32,996 bases of DNA, from NCBI GenBank assembly GCA_947624375.1, contig CANQKD010000020.1, positions 1 through 32,996 of the forward strand, written 5' to 3'. The notes beneath the pieces are model-generated. The model did no database searches. It was not told the DNA's origin and saw nothing but the letters and a program-made list of their open reading frames with translations. The position numbers and the translations under genes were made by a program. Below, piece by piece: positions 24,205 to 31,145 of the stretch. The stretch comes from an uncultured Clostridia bacterium (lineage in GTDB: Bacteria > Bacillota > Clostridia > Oscillospirales > Ruminococcaceae). Within the stretch, counting starts at the first letter, position 1. Every line of letters begins with the position of its first letter.

Positions 24205-24885
24205 ATGAATTCAACATTGAAAAAAGGCGTATGCGAGGCGATAGGCACCTGTGTGCTCGTGCTTTTCGGCTGCGGCACCGCGGTATTTTCCGGCGGCAAC
24301 TTAGTAGCAACAGCTCTCGCGTTCGGTCTATCCATCGTAACAATGGCATACACTATCGGAAAGGTATCGGGCTGCCATGTAAACCCTGCCGTATCGCTCT
24401 CTATGTTCCTTGACGGACAGATGTCGATGGCTGATTTTCTCAACTACATCATCTTCCAGTGCATAGGCGCGTTCGTAGGCTCGGGCGTTATCGCAATACT
24501 CGTAAAGACCGCCGATATGGATCTGGGCGATGTAAACATGGGTGCTAACGGTTTTGGCAATCTCAACTGGCTGGGCGCACTGCTTACCGAGATAATACTC
24601 ACCTTTGTATTTATACTCGTTATCTTTGCAGTTACCGATAGAAAGATGAAATCCGCAGGCGTGTTCATAGGTGTTGCACTTACCTTTGTTCATATCCTCG
24701 GCATCAACCTTACCGGAACATCTGTAAACCCTGCAAGAAGCCTTGCACCTGCTATTTTCTCCGCCGGCGCGACCGACTGGGATTCAGTAAAGCAGCTGTG
24801 GGTGTTCATCGTAGGACCTGCTATCGGCGCTGTACTTGCTACCATAGCTAACCGTGCTCTTATCAGAGGCGAGGGCGATGACTAA
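24205..24885 (+). CDS. Aquaporin (MIP family, AqpZ-like)
   Basis: A 226-residue channel with six membrane helices and two half-helix loops carrying NPA motifs: HVNPAVSLSMFLDG and SVNPARSLAPAIF. The residue after the second NPAR is Ser, as in water-specific AqpZ; glycerol facilitators have Asp there, so water is the likely main substrate, with small neutral solutes possible. The N-terminal helix EAIGTCVLVLFGCGTAV is typical. GGAGG stands 10 bases before ATG 24205. Single-gene unit with its own promoter and terminator; no glpK adjoins it, which agrees with a non-glycerol role. Confidence 0.92.
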   Translation: MNSTLKKGVCEAIGTCVLVLFGCGTAVFSGGNLVATALAFGLSIVTMAYTIGKVSGCHVNPAVSLSMFLDGQMSMADFLNYIIFQCIGAFVGSGVIAILVKTADMDLGDVNMGANGFGNLNWLGALLTEIILTFVFILVIFAVTDRKMKSAGVFIGVALTFVHILGINLTGTSVNPARSLAPAIFSAGATDWDSVKQLWVFIVGPAIGAVLATIANRALIRGEGDD

Positions 24886-24906
24886 GCCGCAGCTTTAAGC
24901 AAAATA

Positions 24907-24938
24907 AAAGTCCGTTCGTAAAGAGCGGACTTTTTCTA
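24907..24938 (+). terminator. Aquaporin terminator
   Basis: AAAGTCCG (24907-24914) and CGGACTTT (24926-24933) form an 8-base stem with T run TTTTT. A B-type heptad repeat begins immediately after it (TAGAGGCAAGA). Confidence 0.88.
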
Positions 24939-24960
24939 TTAGAGGCAAGAAATTAAGAAG
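24939..24960 (+). repeat. B-type heptad repeat cluster, copy 6
   Basis: TTAGAGGCAAGA, a spacer AATTA and AGAAGC lead directly into the first 260-base tandem unit. No loop or A heptads are present. Confidence 0.7.
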
Positions 24961-25730
24961 CAAGAGGCAAGATGATGTTAAGGCAGCGTTTGAGCGTTAT
25001 TTTGTTGCGTGTAGTGTTTGCGCTTACGCGCACCCTGCGGAGCTGTTCAACGCTCCACTGTAGTTCGGTTTTCTTCTCATTTTAAGTGCGATAATATGTT
25101 TGCGCATTTTACTTGGTAAGAATGTTTCACATCGCAGAGCGTTCCAGAATGGAACGCGGAAAGAAAGCGTTGCGCTACAACAAAGAGAGGCTCAGCTATT
25201 AGAAGCAAGATAACGAGAAGCAAGAGGCAAGATGATGTTAAGGCAGCGTTTGAGCGTTATTTTGTTGCGTGTAGTGTTTGCGCTTACGCGCACCCTGCGG
25301 AGCTGTTCAACGCTCCACTGTAGTTCGGTTTTCTTCTCATTTTAAGTGCGATAATATGTTTGCGCATTTTACTTGGTAAGAATGTTTCACATCGCAGAGC
25401 GTTCCAGAATGGAACGCGGAAAGAAAGCGTTGCGCTACAACAAAGAGAGGCTCAGCTATTAGAAGCAAGATAACGAGAAGCAAGAGGCAAGATGATGTTA
25501 AGGCAGCGTTTGAGCGTTATTTTGTTGCGTGTAGTGTTTGCGCTTACGCGCACCCTGCGGAGCTGTTCAACGCTCCACTGTAGTTCGGTTTTCTTCTCAT
25601 TTTAAGTGCGATAATATGTTTGCGCATTTTACTTGGTAAGAATGTTTCACATTGCAGAGCGTTCCAGAATGGAACGCGAAAAGAAAGCGTTGCGCTACAA
25701 CAAAGAGAGGCTCAGCTATTAGAACGAGAA
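24961..25730 (+). repeat. Three tandem copies of a 260-base unit
   Basis: Copies 24961-25220 and 25221-25480 are identical; the third (25481-25730) has two substitutions and a 10-base deletion in its terminal heptads. Each unit opens with CAAGAGGCAAGATGATG, contains hairpins TGCGC-TTAC-GCGCA (25019-25032) and GGAGC/GCTCC (25039-25056), the palindrome GCGTTCCAGAATGGAACGC (25139-25157), and a 17-codon reading frame, MERGKKALRYNKERLSY, whose TAG stop starts the next B heptads. Recent amplification is implied by the identity. Confidence 0.95.
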
Positions 25731-25840
25731 GCAAGAGGCAAGAATGCGCACAACAACTACAGCTAACCGCCTCACCACACCAACTCCCCCAAAAACAAAA
25801 ACCACGCTCCCTCACGCCGCTGGAAGAATATTCCGCCCTG
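25731..25840 (+). other. Non-coding link between two tandem repeat blocks
   Basis: A C- and A-rich stretch with no supported gene. It holds one copy of the GGAAGAATATTCC palindrome (25821-25834), preceded by CTCACGCCGC. Confidence 0.55.
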
Positions 25841-26210
25841 TTAGAGGCTAGAGATAAGATGTTAGATGTTAGAAATGTTTATTTAGGCTTTGCGCCATTT
25901 TTTCATTCCTGCGATTTATCAGAGGCAAGACTTCGCCTCACAACCTCTGCTCACCGTTCCACATTCTCCGCTTTTCCCAAAAATCCACGCCACTTCTCAC
26001 GCCGCCGGAAGAATATTCTGCCCTGTTAGAGGCTAGAGGTAAGATGTTAGATGTTAGAAATGTTTATTTAGGCTTTGCGCCATTTTTTCATTCCTGCGAT
26101 TTATCAGAGGCAAGACTTCGCCTCACAACCTCTGCTCACCGTTCCACATTCTCCGCTTTTCCCAAAAATCCACGCCACTTCTCACGCAGCTGGAAGAATA
26201 TTCTGCCAGC
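25841..26210 (+). repeat. Two tandem copies of a 185-base unit
   Basis: Units 25841-26025 and 26026-26210 differ at only a few positions. Each begins with five A-type heptads (TTAGAGG CTAGAGA, then TAAGATG, TTAGATG, TTAGAAA), contains GAGGC-AAGACTTC-GCCTC as a small hairpin, and ends in the GGAAGAATATTC palindrome. The same palindrome with CTCACGC also precedes the first copy, so the palindrome may mark the duplication edges. Confidence 0.92.
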
Positions 26211-26340
26211 GCCTCTCTTTGGGCGGCTAGTGGGTGGGGTGCTTTATAGTTTGTTCTATATAAATTTTTCACTTTGTACAGCGTTCCAGAATGGAACGCG
26301 GCAAAATAGCTATGCGCTACAACTAGGGGAGGCTCAGCTA
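26211..26340 (+). pseudogene. Decayed copy of the 260-base unit end
   Basis: From about 26279 the sequence again reads GCGTTCCAGAATGGAACGC and a diverged MERGKIAMRYN frame that now hits an early TAG, then RLSY and a TAG at the heptads. It is an older relative of the 260-base units, not a working gene. Confidence 0.55.
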
Positions 26341-26517
26341 TTAGAAGCAAGATAACGAGAAGCAAGAGGCGAGAAATTTCTTTTTACAGTTTAGCGCGAA
26401 TTTTTCCAAACGCTCGTCTTGCCTCTTGCCTCTATCCGAACCGCAGGAGTGACAAGTTTGCTCAAAGACAGAAAAAGACTTTTCTAACTTCTAACATCTC
26501 ACCTCTAACCTCTAATA
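26341..26517 (+). repeat. Composite heptad-repeat element, copy 8
   Basis: B heptads (26341-26372), forward loop (26373-26416), inverted B heptads (26417-26433), ACCGCAG (26440-26446), then A heptads TTCTAAC/ATCTCAC/CTCTAAC (26480-26517). It has the same order as copies 2 and 5. Confidence 0.85.
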
Positions 26518-26518
26518 A

Positions 26519-26715
26519 CGGCGCGCACGTTGTGTTTTGTGGGGCGCTGCCCCACACCCCGTGACCCTTTTGAAAAAGGGTCAATCGAAAACTTTTCCTT
26601 TCTTGACAGGGTTTAAAAGTTTTGTGTACTGTGGGAACATGGAAGAAGCCTCGCAGAGGGTTCTTCTGCACTTGACCGACTGCTCGCAGGCGGTCAACGT
26701 ATGCGCTCCTGCGCC
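26519..26715 (+). repeat. Hairpin element, copy 2
   Basis: Matches the element at 20773-20932: TGTGGGG-CGCTG-CCCCACA, GACCCTTTT-GA-AAAAGGGTC (26563-26582), AAAACTTTT/AAAAGTTTT around TTTCTTGACAGGG, TGTACTGT, then GCGGTCAACGT and TGCGCTCCTGCG. About 50 bases here between TGTACTGT and GCGGTCAACGT are missing in copy 1. Confidence 0.75.
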
Positions 26716-26737
26716 GCGCGTAAGCGCAAATATTACC

Positions 26738-28117
26738 TTAAAATTCTATTCTCTGCGCTATAAAGCTCTCCAGCTCTTCTATCTTAACTCGCTGCTGCTC
26801 CATGGTGTCTCTGTCGCGCACGGTAACGCAGCCGTCTTCAAGAGTATCAAAGTCGTATGTTATGCAAAACGGCGTGCCTATCTCGTCCTCGCGGCGGTAT
26901 CTCTTGCCGATAGTTCCTGCCTCGTCATAGTCCACCATAAACTTCTTTGAAAGCTTCTCATAAAGCTCTGTCGCCTGCTGTGAAAGTTTTTTCGTCAGCG
27001 GCAGAACAGCAGCCTTAAGCGGCGCGATCGCAGGGCTCAGCCTGAGCACCGTTCTCACATCGTTTTTCTCGGCATCTATAACTTCTTCATCATAAGCCTC
27101 GCACAGCAGCGCAAGCACCGTTCTGTCAAGCCCGTAGGTGGATTCTATTATGAACGGTATAAACTTCTCGTTGGTCACAGGGTCTAAATATTCCTGCTTT
27201 GTGCCGCTGTATTCCTGGTGGCGTGTAAGGTCAAAATTCGTGCGGTTGTGCGTGCCGTTTATCTCGCCCCAGCCAAACGGGAACAAAAACTCAATATCGC
27301 AGGCAGCCTTTGCATAGTGCGCCAGCTTTTCGTGGTCGTGGTAGCGCAGATGCTCAGCCGGCAGACCTAAGTCTTCAAAAAACTTCTTTCCGTACTCTTT
27401 GAAATAGTCATAAAGCTCTGTGTCCGTGCCCTCTTTGCAGAATGTCTGAAACTCCATCTGCTCAAACTCTATCGTTCTGAAAGTAAAATTGCCGGGGGTT
27501 ATCTCGTTTCTGAAAGCCTTGCCTATCTGACCTATCGAGAACGGCATCTTTGCCCTCATCGTCCTCTGCACATTAAGAAAGTTCACATACTCGCCCTGAG
27601 CGTTTTCTGGTCTGAGATATATAACGCTCTTCGCATCGTTGGTAACGCCCCTGAACGTCTGGAACATCAGGTTAAATTCGCGTATCTCTGTAAAGTTGTG
27701 CTTTCCGCAGTGCGGGCAGGGTATAGAGTGCGCCTTTATATACTCAAACATCTCCTGCTTTGTCATGCCGTCAGCGTGGGCGTTGGGGTCAAAGTCATCT
27801 ATAAGATTATCGGCGCGGTGGCGCATCTTGCACTCTTTGCAGTCCAGCAAGGGGTCTGAAAAACTTGCCACATGACCGCTCGCCTCCCACACTCTCGGGT
27901 TCATAAGTATATCGGCGTCCACCTCATAGCTGTTCTTGCGCTCCTGGATAAATCTTTTTCTCCACGCATCTTTGACGTTGTTTTTCAGCCTTGCGCCCAA
28001 AGGGCCGTAGTCCCACGTGTTGGCAAGTCCGCCGTATATCTCGCTTCCGGGAAATATAAAACCTCTGTTCTTGCACAGGTTCACAATTGTGTCCATTGAT
28101 TTTTCCGTATTTTCCAT
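26738..28117 (-). CDS. glyS: Glycyl-tRNA synthetase (class II, homodimeric type)
   Basis: A 459-residue enzyme that charges tRNA-Gly. Class II motifs are visible: GSEIYGGLANTWDYGPLGARLKNNVKDAW near the N-terminus, motif 2 FRNEITPGNFTFRTIEFEQMEF, motif 3 ESTYGLDRTVLALL, and a C-terminal anticodon-binding domain (VLPLTKKLSQQATELYEKL ... RYRREDEIGTPFCITYD). Cys pairs CKEC and CPHC suggest a zinc-binding insertion. This is the alpha2 (archaeal/eukaryote-like) type found in many Firmicutes. The start was set at ATG 28117, eight bases after AAAGG; ATG 28123 is only three bases from it. It has its own promoter and no T-box leader. Confidence 0.95.
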   Translation of the reverse strand: MENTEKSMDTIVNLCKNRGFIFPGSEIYGGLANTWDYGPLGARLKNNVKDAWRKRFIQERKNSYEVDADILMNPRVWEASGHVASFSDPLLDCKECKMRHRADNLIDDFDPNAHADGMTKQEMFEYIKAHSIPCPHCGKHNFTEIREFNLMFQTFRGVTNDAKSVIYLRPENAQGEYVNFLNVQRTMRAKMPFSIGQIGKAFRNEITPGNFTFRTIEFEQMEFQTFCKEGTDTELYDYFKEYGKKFFEDLGLPAEHLRYHDHEKLAHYAKAACDIEFLFPFGWGEINGTHNRTNFDLTRHQEYSGTKQEYLDPVTNEKFIPFIIESTYGLDRTVLALLCEAYDEEVIDAEKNDVRTVLRLSPAIAPLKAAVLPLTKKLSQQATELYEKLSKKFMVDYDEAGTIGKRYRREDEIGTPFCITYDFDTLEDGCVTVRDRDTMEQQRVKIEELESFIAQRIEF

Positions 28118-28149
28118 ATTCATTCACCTTTCCAGATATGCTACTATTT

Positions 28150-28178
28150 ATTTTACGATATATTTCCCCACAAGTCAA
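28150..28178 (-). promoter_or_regulatory. Glycyl-tRNA synthetase promoter
   Basis: Minus strand TTGACT (28178-28173), 17 bases, TAAAAT (28155-28150), 33 bases before the start. It sits directly after the terminator of the upstream lipoprotein gene. Confidence 0.75.
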
Positions 28179-28186
28179 GTATTTTT

Positions 28187-28224
28187 AAAAAAATAGCGCC
28201 GCCGACATCTCTGCCGACAGCGCC
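28187..28224 (-). terminator. Terminator of the binding lipoprotein gene
   Basis: On the minus strand GGCGCTGTCGGCA, loop GAGA, TGTCGGCGGCGCT pairs over 13 positions with several G-U pairs, followed by ATTTTTTT. It starts 17 bases after the stop codon. Confidence 0.85.
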
Positions 28225-28240
28225 TTGTTATTGCTTATAA

Positions 28241-29671
28241 TTACTTGGCAACGTTGTCTATCTTGCCGTTTACCTCATCAACATAGTAGTTTACGCCGTT
28301 CTTGTTTGCAGCTACTACTTCAGCCCAGGTCTGAGCATCGCCGTTGGTGGTCGAAGTAGCGGTAACTATCGTGCCGAATGCGGTCTTCATTTCGTCAGAT
28401 ACTGCATTGTAGAACTCAAATACAGGTCTTTCGTTTGCAAGTCTGTAGCACTCCTCGCGCATATCTACCATTTCCTGAGTCCAGCCGTATTCTTCGGTAA
28501 GTGTTGCAAGACCTATAGCCTTAACATCTTCTTTAGTGTTTGCAACTCTCTTGCAGAGCATGAATGCCGCAAAGCCTTCGGGGTTCTTAGCGCCCGAGCA
28601 GAGGCAGTAACCCTCAACTCTTGAAGGCATATAAGGCTCGGAGCCGTCCTTTGAAGGCATAGGAACGAACATAACTTCGCCCGCAGCTACATCGCCGCAG
28701 CAAGCGGTATTTGCCAGAGTATCTTCTATTTCATACGGACCTACAGGTATAAACAGTGTGAGTCCCTGACCAAGACCCTCTGTACCCTCATCGTTAGAGC
28801 CTCTGGTTTTCCAGTCGTTCAGGTGTCTCGGGAATCCTACGCCTGCCTTGGTGAGGTCGTAGATAAGAGTTTCAGCCTCAGCAACGTTTGCATCTTCAAG
28901 GTGGCTTACAACTTTACCGTTCTCCATGCCTATCAGAGGGATACCTGTGCTCTGCTCGATGGCATCCCACCACCAGAAGCCGTCAAATGCAAACTTATCT
29001 GCATCGGCATCGGTGAAGTCTATAGCCATCTCCTGCATTTTATCCCAAGTCCATTCGCCTTTTTCATAAAGCTCGGCAGGGTCTTCAAAACCGTTCTCGT
29101 CAATTACAGTCTTGTTGTAAAGGCAGATAAGGTTAGGAGAGTTCTCTATAACAGCAACATAGTGGCTGTCTTTCAAAGAGAATATATCCATCGTGGGCTT
29201 TATGTCTTTCCAGTATTCGGAATTTACATCTATGTAGGTGTCAATGGGCTGGAACATTCCCTGAACAGCGCCTACCGGGAAAGCATCCATATCGGAAGCC
29301 GGGAACATATCGGGTGAATCGTTTGAAGATACCAGCGATGCAAGCTTTGTGTATCTGCTGTTCCAGTCAGTCTGTACCCATGTTATCTGTCCGTCGTACT
29401 TTTCTTTGAACAGTCTGATGCCGGGGTCTTCTACCTTGCCGTCAACAGGGTTGATGTCATAGTGTGCAAGCCACTTTACCTCTTTGTTGGCAAGCTCGGT
29501 GTTTCCCCAGTCAACATCATCTACCGCGCTGTTTATAGCCTCTACCTGCTCGGAAGCCAGGTCCTTGCCTGCCGGTGCGGCAGTTGAGCTGTCACTCTCG
29601 CCGCAAGATGCGAAAGAAAGGGCAGAGATCATAGCTATTGAAAGCGCAAGAAGTCTTTTTGCTTTTCTCAT
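28241..29671 (-). CDS. Extracellular solute-binding lipoprotein (family 1, sugar type)
   Basis: A 476-residue lipoprotein: basic start MRKAKR, hydrophobic stretch, lipobox ending at Cys23 (LSFASC), Ser/Ala-rich linker, then a periplasmic-type binding fold of the carbohydrate ABC transporter family (segments GQITWVQTDWNSRYTKLASLVSSNDSPDMF and PFV-type hinge regions). It would capture an oligosaccharide or sugar at the cell surface. No permease or ATPase genes are in the window, so it must use a transporter coded elsewhere. AAGGAGG stands eight bases before ATG 29671. The gene has its own promoter and terminator. An AACGTT-containing inverted repeat lies upstream of the promoter, beside the esterase stop. 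Confidence 0.87.
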   Translation of the reverse strand: MRKAKRLLALSIAMISALSFASCGESDSSTAAPAGKDLASEQVEAINSAVDDVDWGNTELANKEVKWLAHYDINPVDGKVEDPGIRLFKEKYDGQITWVQTDWNSRYTKLASLVSSNDSPDMFPASDMDAFPVGAVQGMFQPIDTYIDVNSEYWKDIKPTMDIFSLKDSHYVAVIENSPNLICLYNKTVIDENGFEDPAELYEKGEWTWDKMQEMAIDFTDADADKFAFDGFWWWDAIEQSTGIPLIGMENGKVVSHLEDANVAEAETLIYDLTKAGVGFPRHLNDWKTRGSNDEGTEGLGQGLTLFIPVGPYEIEDTLANTACCGDVAAGEVMFVPMPSKDGSEPYMPSRVEGYCLCSGAKNPEGFAAFMLCKRVANTKEDVKAIGLATLTEEYGWTQEMVDMREECYRLANERPVFEFYNAVSDEMKTAFGTIVTATSTTNGDAQTWAEVVAANKNGVNYYVDEVNGKIDNVAK

Positions 29672-29755
29672 TGTGATTTCCTCCTTAAAATAATAGTGAT
29701 CTTAAATATCATATACATATCCATACGCGACAAAAACACTATGCCGCTTAATATA

Positions 29756-29785
29756 ATTATATCACAATTTCATTCGTTTCGTCAA
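29756..29785 (-). promoter_or_regulatory. Promoter of the binding lipoprotein gene
   Basis: Minus strand TTGACG (29785-29780), 18 bases, TATAAT (29761-29756), with extended -10 TG. The leader is about 80 bases. Confidence 0.75.
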
Positions 29786-29845
29786 TCGGCAGTTTGCAAT
29801 ACTATTTACGCCCTATATTGGCGATTTTGCATAACAAAAGCGCCG

Positions 29846-29878
29846 TGAAAACGTTTTACTTTTGTGGTAACGTTTTCA
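29846..29878. promoter_or_regulatory. Inverted pair of AACGTTTT palindromes (LacI-type operator or terminator stem)
   Basis: TGAAAACGTTTTAC (29846-29859) and GTAACGTTTTCA (29867-29878) are each LacI-like half-symmetric sites centred on CG, and they are also inverted copies of each other. The second overlaps the esterase stop codon. The pair could be two operators for the lipoprotein promoter 60 bases away, or a terminator stem for the esterase; a proper T-tract is lacking. Confidence 0.5.
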
Positions 29879-30961
29879 GTGTGCCGCCTGTTTTTCCCAG
29901 ATACCGTCACCCATCGAGCTTATGAAAGCCGTCAGTTCCTCAGCCATTTCATACTGCTCGGGTATGCGCGGATGCCCCGGCGTTGCCTTGCCCGTTCTCT
30001 TGAACATAAAATGGTATACGCCGCTTTCTTCGCCGCCGAGTTCGTTTTTTATCTCCTCGACCGCCTTGTCCCACTGCTCGTCATGGCAAAGCACCGTCAG
30101 CAGCAGTATGAATACGGCGCTGGGGTAATGAGAGCGCAGAGAGTTTATTATGCCCTTGTAGCCCTCTTTCCACTTTTTTCTGTATTCGGGCTGAGTTATA
30201 TCGCTGTCGGGTCTGCCCTCGTTGTGCTGATCGTTCTGACCCACCGCAAACAGCACCACCTGCGGCGTGTATCTTGAAAAATCCCACTGCGTGCAGCCGC
30301 CCTCGGGTATGTAGCACAGCTTGTCATAAACGCTCTCCATGCCAACGCAATCGGGCGCGTGGAAGTACCCCGTGTCGTCAAATATCGCAATGCCTCCCTG
30401 CGCCACATTGTGCAGCTGCGCGCCTAAATTCCTCGCCGTTATCATAGAATACGAATACCAGGCGTTGTCGTAAATGCCATCATTGTTTTCAGGGTCAAGC
30501 GCGCCAACGTTTGCAACAGCCTCAACCACCGCCCCTGCCGATACCGAATCGCCATAGCACTCAATGCGCCTTTGCGGCTTTGGTTTTGCAGGCAGCACTT
30601 CGCCGTCAGTTTCAAATCCCAGAAGCGCAAAATAGTGCGATGCGTCCTGTCTTTTAAAGAATATCACCTCATGCTCGGCGTTTTCAAGCCCCTGCGCCAG
30701 TGTTATGGTGTACTCCCCCTGCCACGCGCTGTCCTCGCAGAATGTGTACTTTTGCTGCTTGCCGTCTATCACCGCGCCAACTTCCTGCGTGTTGTATATG
30801 CGGCGGTTGCGAATTTTTGCTTTAATATACGTACCCTTGAAACGCACCGTCACCGATGAACCGGGGTAGTAAAATATCGGCGCTTTCGCATCCGCAAAGT
30901 CTATGCGCCCCATGTAGGAAAGCTGCTTTTCGTCAGCCGCCAGAAAGTTTGCTTTTTCCAT
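29876..30961 (-). CDS. CE2-type carbohydrate esterase (SGNH fold), no signal peptide
   Basis: A 361-residue protein with the carbohydrate esterase family 2 layout: an N-terminal jelly-roll domain (about 1-125, with FYYPGSSVTVRFKGTYIKAKI) and a C-terminal SGNH hydrolase domain with nucleophile Ser139 in ECYGDSVSAG, the block III VGQND, and a His in KATPGHPRIPEQ. CE2 enzymes remove acetyl groups from xylan, mannan or other sugars. Unlike secreted relatives this one begins MEKANFLAADEK with no signal peptide, so it should act on imported, acetylated oligosaccharides. AGGTGA precedes ATG 30961. It is transcribed divergently from the secreted SGNH hydrolase and upstream of the binding lipoprotein. 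Confidence 0.85.
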   Translation of the reverse strand: MEKANFLAADEKQLSYMGRIDFADAKAPIFYYPGSSVTVRFKGTYIKAKIRNRRIYNTQEVGAVIDGKQQKYTFCEDSAWQGEYTITLAQGLENAEHEVIFFKRQDASHYFALLGFETDGEVLPAKPKPQRRIECYGDSVSAGAVVEAVANVGALDPENNDGIYDNAWYSYSMITARNLGAQLHNVAQGGIAIFDDTGYFHAPDCVGMESVYDKLCYIPEGGCTQWDFSRYTPQVVLFAVGQNDQHNEGRPDSDITQPEYRKKWKEGYKGIINSLRSHYPSAVFILLLTVLCHDEQWDKAVEEIKNELGGEESGVYHFMFKRTGKATPGHPRIPEQYEMAEELTAFISSMGDGIWEKQAAH

Positions 30962-30993
30962 AAAAAATCACCTGCTTTTTTGTTGTTAATATT

Positions 30994-31022
30994 ATTGTAA
31001 CCGCTCTTTTTATACTTGTCAA
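30994..31022 (-). promoter_or_regulatory. Promoter of the CE2-type esterase
   Basis: Minus strand TTGACA (31022-31017), 17 bases, TACAAT (30999-30994), 33 bases before the start codon. Confidence 0.78.
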
Positions 31023-31027
31023 GAAAA

Positions 31028-31039
31028 GTAATCGTTTAC
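31028..31039. promoter_or_regulatory. LacI-like operator between divergent esterase genes
   Basis: GTAATCGTTTAC is a near-palindrome with central CG, one mismatch from perfect. It lies between the -35 boxes of the CE2-type gene (31022) and the SGNH lipoprotein gene (31064), so one regulator could control both. Confidence 0.45.
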
Positions 31040-31063
31040 CTTTTAAAATGTTTGTAAAAGCCC

Positions 31064-31092
31064 TTGATTTTTTCCAAAAGCCGTGATATATT
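31064..31092 (+). promoter_or_regulatory. Promoter of the SGNH lipoprotein gene
   Basis: TTGATT (31064-31069), 17 bases, TATATT (31087-31092), with extended -10 TG at 31084-31085. Confidence 0.7.
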
Positions 31093-31145
31093 TATATTGA
31101 GCAGTATATTTTTTTACTCTAAAAAATGAAAGGAAAGTGTATAAA

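Noticed and set aside
24961-26210. Possible CRISPR array
   Set aside because: Unit lengths of 260 and 185 bases and the near-identity of whole units leave no unique spacers; no cas genes nearby.
25652-26355. Two similar open frames across the 185-base tandem units
   Set aside because: Their similarity comes from the DNA repeat itself; no ribosome site, no recognisable fold, and they cross palindromes and heptads.
28118-28195. T-box leader for the glycyl-tRNA synthetase gene
   Set aside because: Only about 75 bases separate the terminator of the upstream gene from the start codon, and a consensus promoter sits within them; no T-box motif is seen.
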